Positions 9,627-17,719 of a stretch of 38,235 bases of DNA are shown in pieces; the stretch's first letter is position 1, and each line of letters begins with the position of its first letter. The stretch comes from Bacteroidetes bacterium HGW-Bacteroidetes-3. Its GTDB lineage: Bacteria > Bacteroidota > Bacteroidia > Flavobacteriales > Flavobacteriaceae. The position numbers were made by a program, and so were the translations under genes. The notes beneath the pieces were generated by a model. It ran no database searches. It was not told the DNA's origin and saw only the letters and a program-made list of their open reading frames with translations. The DNA is taken from contig PHDE01000010.1 in assembly GCA_002842505.1 (NCBI GenBank), forward strand, positions 1 to 38,235. The letters run 5' to 3'.

Positions 9627-9634
9627 TACTTTTG
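9627..9634 (+). promoter_or_regulatory. Predicted -7 box of the tRNA-Ala promoter
   Basis: TACTTTTG is an exact TAnnTTTG match about 80 bp upstream of the mature tRNA 5' end. This would give a 5' leader of about 75 nt for RNase P to remove. No clear -33 element. Confidence 0.5.
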
Positions 9635-9715
9635 ACCCGTTCTTTTAAATAGAAGCATAGCTCTTTTTAAAATTACGTTTCAGCCGGAAAGCCACCGGTT
9701 GAAAATAATAAAATT

Positions 9716-9789
9716 GGGGATGTAGCTCAGTTGGCTAGAGCGCTTGGCTGGCAGCCAAGAGGTCGTCGGTTCGAGCCCGATCTTCTCCA
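9716..9789 (+). tRNA. tRNA-Ala (anticodon GGC)
   Basis: 74 nt and folds as a cloverleaf: D stem GCTC/GAGC, anticodon stem CTTGG/CCAAG around loop CTGGCAG (anticodon GGC, reads GCC), T arm GTCGG-TTCGAGC-CCGAT. The acceptor stem GGGGATG/CTTCTCC contains the G3-U70 wobble that marks alanine tRNAs, plus one T-T mismatch at the sixth pair. The discriminator is A. CCA is not encoded. Its 3' end is repeated twice just downstream. Confidence 0.95.
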
Positions 9790-9994
9790 CATAATTCTTT
9801 ATCAAATCACTTTGGGCGAGAAGTTTATCCCGAGCTTGCCTGTCCGGCAGGCAGGCGCAGTCGAGGGAAGCCCGATCTTCTCCACATAATTCTTTATCAA
9901 ATCACTTTGGGCGAGAAGTTTATCCCGAGCCTTTCGACTACGCTCAAGACAAGCTCGCCGAGGGAAGCCCGATCTTCTCCACATAATTCTTTAT
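9774..9994 (+). repeat. Triplicated 3' end of tRNA-Ala with downstream tail
   Basis: A 62-bp segment, starting with the last 16 nt of the tRNA (AGCCCGATCTTCTCCA) and ending with TTTATCCCGAGC, occurs at 9774-9835 and 9869-9930. Its first 29 bp occur a third time at 9966-9994. The spacing is 95 and 97 bp. The copies are separated by short GC-rich inserts: one with the GCCTG..CAGGC hairpin, the other with CTTTCGACTACGCTCAAGAC. Both inserts end GAGGGA. Only the first copy is attached to a complete tRNA. Confidence 0.9.
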
Positions 9995-10007
9995 TCAGAG
10001 CAAAAAA

Positions 10008-10027
10008 GGACAGGTAGCGACCTGTCC
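10008..10027. repeat. Palindromic repeat locus 3
   Basis: GGACAGGTAGCGACCTGTCC: the outer eight pairs are intact and the single change lies at the centre, where a hairpin would have its loop. It sits 12 bp beyond the lpxB stop, where it could mark the end of the surE-lpxB transcript. Confidence 0.85.
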
Positions 10028-10039
10028 GTACTGTTTTCA

Positions 10040-11149
10040 TTATTCATTATTAATTATCAGATCCGCCACTTTTTTGGAAGCGCCTTTTCCGCCAAGTTTT
10101 TTCTCTAAATCGTAATAATCCATAAACATTAAGGCACGTTGGTAGCCATCGATAATTTTATGAAACTCCATTTCTAAATTGGTTTCATTAAAATCGTCCT
10201 GAATCAATTCTTTCACCACTTCTTTATCCATAATAAGATTTACCAAAGAAATGTATTTTAATTTCACCAAACGCTTGCCAATTTGGTAGGATGCTTTGCT
10301 GGTTTTATAGCAAACAATTTGGGGGATTTTAAACAGGGCCGTTTCTAGCGTCGCCGTTCCGGAAGTGACGATGGCCGCGTAGGAAACAGACAGCAAATCG
10401 TAGGTTTTGTTGGGCACGAATTTCACATTGTCCTTGCCTATAAATTGCTCGTAAAATTCATAATCCTGGCTTGGAGCGCCAGCAATCACAAATTGGAAAT
10501 CGGGAAATTTATCGACGATATTTAACATTACGGAAAGCATTTTTTTTATTTCCTGCTTTCTGCTTCCCGGCAATAAGGCAACTATCGGCTTTTTGTTGAG
10601 TTGGTATATTTCCCTAAACGTATTTTCATCAATTTGCGTTCTGTTAGAAATGGCGTCAATTAACGGATGTCCTACAAAATGCACCGGAAAATGATGTTTT
10701 TTTTCATAGAAATCCTTTTCAAAAGGCAAAATTACATACATTTCATCCACATCGCGCTTGATAATTTTAATGCGATTTTCTTTCCATGCCCAAATTTGGG
10801 GAGAAATGTAATAATGAACTTTAAATCCCTCTTTTTTTGCAAATTCGGCAATTCGCATATTAAATCCTGGATAATCTATTAAGATTAAAACATCGGGCTT
10901 AAAATTTGAAATATCACTTTTGCAAAAGGCTATATTTTTAAATATTTCACGAATATTCATAACAACTTCAGCAAAACCCATAAACGCCAATTCGCGATAA
11001 TGTTTTACCAAAGTACCACCAACTTGCTGCATTAAATCGCCTCCCCAAAATCTAATTTCGGCAGAGGAATCTTTCTCCATCAATGCTTTCATTAAATTGG
11101 AACCGTGCAAATCTCCCGAAGCCTCGCCAGCGATAATGTAATACTTCAT
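10040..11149 (-). CDS. lpxB: Lipid-A-disaccharide synthase
   Basis: 369 aa, typical length. The opening MKYYIIAGEASGDLHGSNLM is the LpxB N-terminal signature. ILIDYPGFNMRIA (about 89-101), YYISPQIWAWKENRI (about 113-126), LLPGSRKQE (192-200) and the ATLETALF nucleotide-binding segment follow in the expected order. The enzyme (GT19) joins UDP-2,3-diacylglucosamine and lipid X at the inner membrane to form the lipid A disaccharide. It is the last gene of a three-gene unit: the small membrane-protein gene ends 7 bp before its start, and surE lies upstream of that. Confidence 0.97.
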   Translation of the reverse strand: MKYYIIAGEASGDLHGSNLMKALMEKDSSAEIRFWGGDLMQQVGGTLVKHYRELAFMGFAEVVMNIREIFKNIAFCKSDISNFKPDVLILIDYPGFNMRIAEFAKKEGFKVHYYISPQIWAWKENRIKIIKRDVDEMYVILPFEKDFYEKKHHFPVHFVGHPLIDAISNRTQIDENTFREIYQLNKKPIVALLPGSRKQEIKKMLSVMLNIVDKFPDFQFVIAGAPSQDYEFYEQFIGKDNVKFVPNKTYDLLSVSYAAIVTSGTATLETALFKIPQIVCYKTSKASYQIGKRLVKLKYISLVNLIMDKEVVKELIQDDFNETNLEMEFHKIIDGYQRALMFMDYYDLEKKLGGKGASKKVADLIINNE

Positions 11150-11156
11150 TTTATGA

Positions 11157-11441
11157 TTACTTAGAAAATAAGGTTAACAATAAAACAATAAATGCAATTA
11201 AAAAAGTTTCCATTAAAACGCCTCTTGCCCTGTAAATTTGTTTCTTTTTCAGGAACACAAAAAATACAAAAAAGTTTGCAATGGCTCCCAAAACCAGTAC
11301 TTTTCCTTCTAAATTGCCTTCTTTTATGCGCGCCAAACTTTCGTAAAAATCTAAGGGCGAAAAGAATTCAATAAACAGAAAACAGCCAAATGAAGTTGCC
11401 AGCAAAGCGACCAAAAAACCGATAAGCATTTCTTTTTTCAT
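11157..11441 (-). CDS. Small integral membrane protein between surE and lpxB
   Basis: 94 aa with three strongly hydrophobic segments, about residues 5-25, 48-64 and 76-92, separated by charged loops (LARIKEGNLEGK and KKKQIYRARG). No catalytic motif is visible and I do not recognise a named family. Its place 7 bp upstream of lpxB and 30 bp downstream of surE makes cotranscription very likely. By position it could act in the cell envelope, but this is only guilt by association. Confidence 0.8.
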   Translation of the reverse strand: MKKEMLIGFLVALLATSFGCFLFIEFFSPLDFYESLARIKEGNLEGKVLVLGAIANFFVFFVFLKKKQIYRARGVLMETFLIAFIVLLLTLFSK

Positions 11442-11471
11442 ACCCTAAATATATTCAATTCATTGCTAAAA

Positions 11472-12239
11472 TCATAAATTCCAACTGTTTAATTTTTGTA
11501 AAAAATGATGTGCGGTTAAATCAAACTGAACGGGAACCACGGAAATATAATTGTTCGCCAGTGCCCATTCATCAGTATCTTCGCCTTTATCCATATTCAC
11601 AAATTTTCCGGTGAGCCAATAATACGTTTTTCCCTGCGGATTAATGCGCTTGTCAAATTCTTCCACCCAATTTGCGCGTGCCTGCCGGCTGATTTTAATG
11701 CCGTTAAAAGATTCGCTTTTGGGAAAATTCACATTCAGCACAACGCCATCCGGCAATCCGTTTTCCAACACATTTAAGGCAATTTTTTTGATGTGCTCTT
11801 TTAAAGGCTCAAAATTAGCGTTCCAGGAATAATCGAGCAATGAAAATCCGATGGCGGGAATTCCTTCAACTCCGGCTTCCACAGCGGCACTCATCGTTCC
11901 CGAATAAATAACGTTTATTGAGGAATTTGATCCGTGATTTATCCCGGAAACACACAAATCGGGTCTTCTGTCCAAAATTTCGCTCACCGCCAACTTTACG
12001 CAATCGGCAGGCGTTCCGGACGATTGGTATTCTTTTTGCGGACCCTCATCAACTTTTATTTCATCGCAATACAAAGTTTCATTAATGGTAATTGCATGTC
12101 CCATACCGCTTTGCGGACTGTCAGGCGCAATTACCACCACATCGCCAATTTCATTCATTACCGAAATTAAGGCTCTAATTCCTGGTGCCGTTATTCCATC
12201 GTCATTGGTGACTAAAATCAAAGGTTTTTTATTCATCAT
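11472..12239 (-). CDS. surE: 5'/3'-nucleotidase SurE
   Basis: 255 aa from the ATG at 12239. A longer reading frame from a TTG at 12257 is rejected because that TTG lies inside the predicted promoter box. The N-terminal ILVTNDDGITAPGI carries the adjacent metal-binding Asp pair. APDSPQSGMGHAIT and SGINHGSNSSINVIYSGTMSAA give the conserved Ser and Asn ligands, and NVNFP is typical of the family. SurE removes phosphate from nucleoside monophosphates in the cytoplasm. It heads the surE / membrane protein / lpxB unit. Confidence 0.96.
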   Translation of the reverse strand: MMNKKPLILVTNDDGITAPGIRALISVMNEIGDVVVIAPDSPQSGMGHAITINETLYCDEIKVDEGPQKEYQSSGTPADCVKLAVSEILDRRPDLCVSGINHGSNSSINVIYSGTMSAAVEAGVEGIPAIGFSLLDYSWNANFEPLKEHIKKIALNVLENGLPDGVVLNVNFPKSESFNGIKISRQARANWVEEFDKRINPQGKTYYWLTGKFVNMDKGEDTDEWALANNYISVVPVQFDLTAHHFLQKLNSWNL

Positions 12240-12254
12240 TTTCAAATTAAAAGA

Positions 12255-12262
12255 CAAATCTA
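12255..12262 (-). promoter_or_regulatory. Predicted -7 box of the surE operon
   Basis: On the minus strand the sequence is TAGATTTG, an exact TAnnTTTG match. Transcription would begin near 12248, leaving a leader of only about 10 nt before the ATG at 12239. No clear -33 element. Confidence 0.55.
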
Positions 12263-12488
12263 GGCTATTTTATTTTGTTTAAATAATTTAAACTTTAACA
12301 TTTTGTAAACGCTGTTAAGCTTTTATTTTAATTATTATTGTAAATATTAAACTGTTTATTTTGAATAAAATAGTTTTAAATTTCAGAAGTTTTTTTTGTA
12401 ATTTGTAAAGAAAAGTTAATTTAAACAACTAATTAAAATAATGGCACTATTTTAGTGACATAAAAGATATAAATTTAATAGAACGACG

Positions 12489-14600
12489 ATGCTTAGAAAA
12501 TTTAAAATTTTATTGCCAATACTTTTCGTTTTTAGCTTATTTACAAGCTTCCAAACAACCGTAAATACCGACCCGAAAGATAAAATTTTATTAACTATTT
12601 TAAAATATGTGTTATTGCAGGGCCATTATGAGCCCCAACAAATTGATGATGCATTTTCCGTAAAAGTTTATGATGAGTTTTTGGAAAGATTGGATCCTTC
12701 AAAAAGGTATTTCCTGCAATCGGATATCGATGAGTTTTCTACCTATAAAACCCAAATTGATGACCAAATAAACAGTGAAGATTTGTCGTTTTTCTTTTTG
12801 GTTTATAACCGTTTTACGCAACGTACCGAAGAATCCAAAACCTACTACAAAGAAATTTTAGCCAATAAATTTAATTTTGAAGTCAGCGATGAAACATTAG
12901 AAGTAGATCCAGAAAAAACACCTTATGCCAAAACCAAAAACGATTTAATAAATCTTTGGAACAAGCAATTAAAATACAATGCGCTTACGCGTTTAGTTGA
13001 CAAAATAAGTGATGAAGATGATAAATACAAAGAGGACAGCACTTATGTTAAAAAATCGACAGACAAACTTGAAATTGAATCGCGAGAAGCTACACTAAGC
13101 AACATGAACGATCTTTATGAAAGAATTGATGAGTTAACTTATTCCGATTGGTTCACCACTTATGTGAATTCCATTGCCGAAACATTTGACCCGCACACCA
13201 CTTATTTTGACCCAAGCGTAAAAAAACAGTTTGACATTTCCATGGCTGGAAAATTGGAAGGCATTGGCGCACGGCTTCAAAAGAAAAACGATTATACCAG
13301 AGTTGATGAATTGATTTCTGGCGGTCCGGCATGGAAATCGGGTGAATTGGAAGTTGGCGACATTATTTTAAAAGTGGCTCAAGGAAATGAAGCGCCTTTA
13401 GATATTGTTGGGATGCGTTTAGACCATGCCATTGAATTCATTAAAGGCAAAAAAGGCACTGAAGTTAGGTTGACCGTTAAAAAAATAGACGGCAACATTA
13501 AAGTCATTTCCATTATCAGGGATATTGTTGAGCTTGATGAAACCTTTGTGAAATCGAGCATCATTAAAAAAGACGGAAGAACTTTTGGCGTTATTAATTT
13601 GCCAAAATTTTATATTGATTTTGATGAAAAAAACTTCAGAAATTCAACTACTGATATGGCTCAGGAAATTGAACGCCTGAAAAAAGAAAACGTTGAGGGG
13701 ATTTTGTTGGATTTAAGAAATAACGGGGGCGGATCATTGCAAACAGCCATTGAAATAAGCGGACTATTTATCAATAAAGGTCCGGTTGTGCAAGTGAAAT
13801 ATCGCGACAGGAATCCTGATATTAAAAATGACACAGATCCTAAAATTCAATGGAATGGCCCTTTGGTGGTTTTGGTGAATGAACTTTCTGCATCCGCATC
13901 CGAAATTTTTGCCGCCGCCATGCAAGATTACCACAGAGCCGTAATTATAGGTGGCAAACAAACCTATGGAAAAGGAACGGTTCAAAGTGTTTTGGACTTA
14001 AATAAATACCATAATTTAGATGAAGATTTAGGTGCCCTAAAAATCACCATCCAAAAATTTTATAGAATTAATGGCGGCTCAACCCAAATGGAAGGTGTTC
14101 ATTCCGATATTATGTTGCCAGACAGATATAGTTATATGGAAATTGGCGAACGCGATTCTAAAAATGCGTTGAAATTTGACAAAGTGGCTCCTGCAAATTA
14201 TGTGCTTTGGAACAATTACGAGAACTATGACCTGACAATCAACAACAGCAAAAAACGAATTGAAAACAATAAATACTTCAAATTAATAGATGAAAATGCA
14301 AAATGGCTTAAACGTTCACAAGATGAAAGTTTGGTTTATTTAAACATGGAAGATTATAAAAATGATTTGGAAAACCACAAAAACGAATCAATGAAATATA
14401 AAGAAATTGGCGAATACACTTCCAATTTAACCTATACATCACCATTTTATGAAAAACCGTTATTGGAAGCCGATGAAGATTTGGCCGAAAAACGTGAAGC
14501 TTGGCACACAAATTTAAAAAAAGACATTTATGTTGAAGAAGCTTTAAATGTGCTCAGCGAATTAAAATTAAAACCACAATACCAATTGGTGAAAAATTAA
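12489..14600 (+). CDS. prc: Carboxy-terminal (tail-specific) processing protease, S41 family
   Basis: 703 aa, the long Prc/Tsp type rather than the short CtpA type. An N-terminal signal/anchor segment (residues 4-22) is followed by an alpha-helical tail-specific-protease N-domain, the DPHTTYFDP motif, a PDZ domain (about 255-335: GIGARLQKKNDYTRV..GGPAWKSGELEVGDIIL), and the S41 catalytic core. That core has LDLRNNGGGSL, the SASASE block (467-472) holding the nucleophile, and the general-base Lys495 in TYGKGTVQ. A C-terminal domain of about 120 aa completes the Prc architecture. Such enzymes degrade or trim periplasmic and lipoprotein substrates from their C-terminus. Monocistronic, with a terminator 70 bp downstream. 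A small inverted repeat (CACTA-TTT-TAGTG, 12445-12457) lies in its leader. Confidence 0.95.
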   Translation: MLRKFKILLPILFVFSLFTSFQTTVNTDPKDKILLTILKYVLLQGHYEPQQIDDAFSVKVYDEFLERLDPSKRYFLQSDIDEFSTYKTQIDDQINSEDLSFFFLVYNRFTQRTEESKTYYKEILANKFNFEVSDETLEVDPEKTPYAKTKNDLINLWNKQLKYNALTRLVDKISDEDDKYKEDSTYVKKSTDKLEIESREATLSNMNDLYERIDELTYSDWFTTYVNSIAETFDPHTTYFDPSVKKQFDISMAGKLEGIGARLQKKNDYTRVDELISGGPAWKSGELEVGDIILKVAQGNEAPLDIVGMRLDHAIEFIKGKKGTEVRLTVKKIDGNIKVISIIRDIVELDETFVKSSIIKKDGRTFGVINLPKFYIDFDEKNFRNSTTDMAQEIERLKKENVEGILLDLRNNGGGSLQTAIEISGLFINKGPVVQVKYRDRNPDIKNDTDPKIQWNGPLVVLVNELSASASEIFAAAMQDYHRAVIIGGKQTYGKGTVQSVLDLNKYHNLDEDLGALKITIQKFYRINGGSTQMEGVHSDIMLPDRYSYMEIGERDSKNALKFDKVAPANYVLWNNYENYDLTINNSKKRIENNKYFKLIDENAKWLKRSQDESLVYLNMEDYKNDLENHKNESMKYKEIGEYTSNLTYTSPFYEKPLLEADEDLAEKREAWHTNLKKDIYVEEALNVLSELKLKPQYQLVKN

Positions 14601-14670
14601 TTTTAAAATAACATTCTTTTTGAGGAACAGAATTTTATAAAAACATTAAGTAAAATATGATCCCCATTGG

Positions 14671-14710
14671 CACTCCGGCAGTCTAAAAAAATTGCCGGAG
14701 TGTTTTGTTT
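14671..14710 (+). terminator. Terminator after prc
   Basis: Perfect 10-bp stem CACTCCGGCA / TGCCGGAGTG with an AT-rich 12-base loop, then TTTTGTTT. It runs directly into the permease remnant that follows. Confidence 0.9.
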
Positions 14711-14890
14711 ATGGGAATTGGAGTTGGCTCCAATACCTTCTTGGTTGCTAATATTAAAAATTATTACAGCGACATTATTTTGAAAAAAGGCTATTTAGCC
14801 ATTAATCCGGGTTTGGAAATTATGAGTTTGGTGATGGCTTTTATGTTGATCGGAAATGCTTTGAAAGATGAATTGAATGTGAAAAATTAA
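14711..14890 (+). pseudogene. C-terminal remnant of an ABC transporter permease (DppC/OppC-like)
   Basis: About 60 codons reading MGIGVGSNTFLVANIKNYYS, then two hydrophobic stretches including YLAINPGLEIMSLVMAFMLIG and the end NALKDELNVKN. This pattern (GIGV, then FPGL-like, then a helix, then LLG..L.D.LDP-like) is the usual C-terminus of BPD_transp_1 oligopeptide/dipeptide permeases. Everything N-terminal to it is absent: the sequence immediately upstream is the prc terminator, and its T-tract overlaps the frame. A short translated protein from 14705 or 14711 cannot be excluded, but a truncated remnant is the simpler reading. Confidence 0.6.
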
Positions 14891-15246
14891 GATGAATTAC
14901 TCCTAAATAAAAATACGCTATTTTTTAAACTTTCTTTAATAAAACCACTTGTTTTTTGTGTACTTATTACTTTAACAACCATTTCTATATTTAATATATA
15001 TTTAACCAAAAGATTTGATTTTAATATATTTTTCCTATATTTAAAATTTTAAGCATGTTTTTTTAATCGATTTTGTTAAATTTTCATATAAAAGGGTAAC
15101 AAAATGATATTAAAATTGATCTACCTTAAAACAGTAAAACCTAATATTATGAAACGAGCATAACAAATTTTGATACACACAGAAATGATTAATGGCGAAC
15201 AGTCCCGAATTTTCGGGATTACCAATAAAAAATAAAATTTAAACAG
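14891..15246. other. AT-rich intergenic region with small hairpin
   Basis: No gene seen. A simple palindrome TCCCGAATTTTCGGGA (15203-15218) lies 28 bp upstream of the lipoprotein start and could be a leader hairpin or a decayed terminator. The rest is very AT-rich. Confidence 0.5.
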
Positions 15247-15837
15247 ATGAAAACATTTTTGAAAACATTTTTAATTGCAATAATTACATTGACAATTAAC
15301 AGTTGCGGAAGCAACGACAACGACCCAACTAATGATTGTGAAACGCTTAACAGCCCAGTTGTGCAGACAATGGCAACTTTTATAAGCAACACAACAGATT
15401 ATATTGATGAGCCGGAGTGGATGGATCTTGAAACCCATGAATATACCATACAAATTAATACGAACGGTGAAATTTGCAGTATTGGCTATCAAAATCCGAG
15501 TACCTATACAGGAAGTTATACCATGGAAATCACCGCACCCGGAGGTACTTATTCAGGAGTGCATTCTTTTTCGCAATCAAATACCCAGTATATATCCATT
15601 ACGCCAATTACTGTTATTTCTGGAGATGTTATTGTGGTAAAAAGAACGATACAACCAGGCTATACATTCTTAAATGAAACTGTGGGAAGAGCAATTAGGC
15701 GCACAAACTCTGCACCTATACCTTTTCCGTTAACAGTTACCAATGTAACTTTTGTAAGTTCTAATTTTTATGGAGCGGGCGGGCCAGTTCCAAATATTGC
15801 AATTCCTTATATAGCACTTGGATTTACAGCTTTATAG
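15247..15837 (+). CDS. Putative lipoprotein of unknown function
   Basis: 196 aa. The N-terminus MKTFLKTFLIAIITLTINSC has a hydrophobic core and a lipobox-like INSC, followed by the GSNDNDPTND spacer typical of Bacteroidota lipoproteins, so it is probably lipid-anchored at Cys20. The mature part is Thr/Ser/Tyr-rich, with alternating strands and no charged active-site cluster (GEICSIGYQNPSTYTGSYTM). This suggests a beta-sandwich binding protein. I recognise no family. It is the first of three exported-protein genes in a row; the next starts 32 bp downstream, so cotranscription is likely. Confidence 0.8.
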   Translation: MKTFLKTFLIAIITLTINSCGSNDNDPTNDCETLNSPVVQTMATFISNTTDYIDEPEWMDLETHEYTIQINTNGEICSIGYQNPSTYTGSYTMEITAPGGTYSGVHSFSQSNTQYISITPITVISGDVIVVKRTIQPGYTFLNETVGRAIRRTNSAPIPFPLTVTNVTFVSSNFYGAGGPVPNIAIPYIALGFTAL

Positions 15838-15869
15838 AATTTGATATTTTTTAATTTTTTAATTTTTTT

Positions 15870-17708
15870 ATGATGAAAAAACTACTTCCAATTTTCTTAA
15901 TGCTAACTTTCTTTTTGAGTGGCCATTCACAAGAAGGAGCAATTAAAGATGTTAAGCAACCTCCACGCCATACTCAGGAAACAAAAACCAACCGCAGTTC
16001 CATTTCTTCGGGCGTTGGAATTAGCATTGACGTTGGCAGCATATTTCGTTCATTGAAAAAAAACAAGAACTGCAATAAGCTGGAAATTGTTTTTCCTGCG
16101 GATAAATCAACGTTCAAAACTGACAATACAACTCCGCCCACATTTCAATGGAAATCTTCTAAACCCAATGTTGTAGTTAGCTATAAAGTTGAACTTGTGG
16201 CTTTAAATGGGGAGGAAAAAACCATTCTCTATCAGGGAGAAACCAAAGAAACTCAGTTTATGTGGCCTGAAGAAGTGACTTGGCGTGCCGACGGCGGATA
16301 CACTGGTGGTAGCGGAGCCGGTAAAGCAAATTTTGAATTTTATGTGATGGCTATTGCTAACAATGCGGAAAAATGCGGAAGCGACGTTGACAAAATAGCT
16401 TTTACCGCAACAACAGAAAATCCCATTGCGGCGGATAAAGACGAAGTAGTCAATAATATTGTCATTAAGTTGCCTCTTCAAGGCGGCGATAATCCATCAG
16501 CAAACATTCCGTCAGGCAATCAAAATAAAATTATTGCGCTTACACCGCGCAACAATGCAAGTTTTAAAAAAGAAAAATTACCCGATTTTACTTGGCGGGT
16601 TGACCGAATTATCGAAAATTCCAATTTCAAAATAGAAATTTCAGAGGTCTTGACCAACGGTCAAACTGAAAGTATCTTTATCCGAGAAAACATCAAAGAA
16701 ACCAGATTCTCCGCAAAAGAAGTCGTCTCCAAACTAAAAGATGATGCGCAATATGTTTGGAAAATCTCCGAAACTTCTACGGGAATCAGTTCAAATCCAT
16801 CATTTTTTACTACAGGAAGTTGCGATGTTGATTTACAAATAACTAATGAAACCATTGAATGTTTGGGTTATGAAGGCGAAAACCGTAGATATAAAATTTG
16901 CTTTTCTTCTACTTATCAAAGCAGCACAGGCAATTTAACTTTTGTCAATTCAGGTTTACAACCTTTTGTGTATGATCAATCCAATAATCCGCTCTCGGCA
17001 ACTTTGGTAAGTCCAAACACAAGTTTACAAACACAAATCGGCAGCACTGTGAGTACGGTAAATTATTGTTTTGAAGTATTGGTAAACCCCGGCGTAACCG
17101 CTGTTGGTTTTGGTCTTCAAGGCGATGATCTTGACCCAACACCCATTACTTGTCAGCCCGGTGCTTCTCTTATGATAAATGAATTGCCAAATTGTTTGTG
17201 TGATGATTGCGATAAAACCACTTTAGATTACAGCAATTTTACGGTTTCACCGCAAGGCACTGCCGGAAATCAATATAATATTGCCGGAAACATCACTGCC
17301 AATGTGCCCATTTACGGTATGGAAATACAAATTCAAACGTACAGTTACACGGCGGCTCCGGCAGCTTGTTCAAATGGTGTAACGAGCATTGAAGAATCGG
17401 GAATGATTTTGTTGCCTTCCACCAGCATCAACAATGTGACCAACCTACAATTGTTCAACGAAACGCAATCTGGAAGTTCAAGTACAAACAACAATGTGAG
17501 CAAAACGGTCAAATACCTGAGTACCTCTCCAATAAACGGACCTATCCCCATCAACCTGACCGTAGGATTACCAGGACCTTTGCCCGGGTTTGACGCCACT
17601 TGCTGCACCATAAATTACCGCGTTTGCGTAAAGATAAAAGTATTTTATGACCGCGAAGGCTGCAAGTCCTGTACGTTTACAAAATGTATTGATTTTACCA
17701 ATAAATAA
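15870..17708 (+). CDS. Large secreted multi-domain protein with Fn3-like and Cys-rich domains
   Basis: 612 aa with a signal peptide (MMKKLLPIFLMLTFFLSGHS). Residues about 65-185 and 218-318 each look like an Ig/Fn3-type beta-sandwich (TPPTFQWKSSKPNVVVSYKV; KLPDFTWRVDRIIENSNFKI). Residues about 318-440 form another beta domain starting at SCDVDLQITNETIECLGYEG. The last part, from about 445, begins CLCDDCDKTTLDYSNF and ends with CC..NYRVCVKIKVFYDREGC and CTFTKCIDFTNK. This final Cys-rich domain has a counterpart in the middle of the next protein. No C-terminal type IX sorting domain is evident. Probably extracellular or surface-associated; function unknown. The 3' neighbour starts 12 bp after its stop. 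Confidence 0.85.
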   Translation: MMKKLLPIFLMLTFFLSGHSQEGAIKDVKQPPRHTQETKTNRSSISSGVGISIDVGSIFRSLKKNKNCNKLEIVFPADKSTFKTDNTTPPTFQWKSSKPNVVVSYKVELVALNGEEKTILYQGETKETQFMWPEEVTWRADGGYTGGSGAGKANFEFYVMAIANNAEKCGSDVDKIAFTATTENPIAADKDEVVNNIVIKLPLQGGDNPSANIPSGNQNKIIALTPRNNASFKKEKLPDFTWRVDRIIENSNFKIEISEVLTNGQTESIFIRENIKETRFSAKEVVSKLKDDAQYVWKISETSTGISSNPSFFTTGSCDVDLQITNETIECLGYEGENRRYKICFSSTYQSSTGNLTFVNSGLQPFVYDQSNNPLSATLVSPNTSLQTQIGSTVSTVNYCFEVLVNPGVTAVGFGLQGDDLDPTPITCQPGASLMINELPNCLCDDCDKTTLDYSNFTVSPQGTAGNQYNIAGNITANVPIYGMEIQIQTYSYTAAPAACSNGVTSIEESGMILLPSTSINNVTNLQLFNETQSGSSSTNNNVSKTVKYLSTSPINGPIPINLTVGLPGPLPGFDATCCTINYRVCVKIKVFYDREGCKSCTFTKCIDFTNK

Positions 17709-17719
17709 AGAATTAGATT

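Noticed and set aside
9802-9984. 60-aa minus-strand frame downstream of tRNA-Ala
   Set aside because: It is the translation of the triplicated tRNA tail and hairpin spacers; repeated words in the product come from the DNA repeats.
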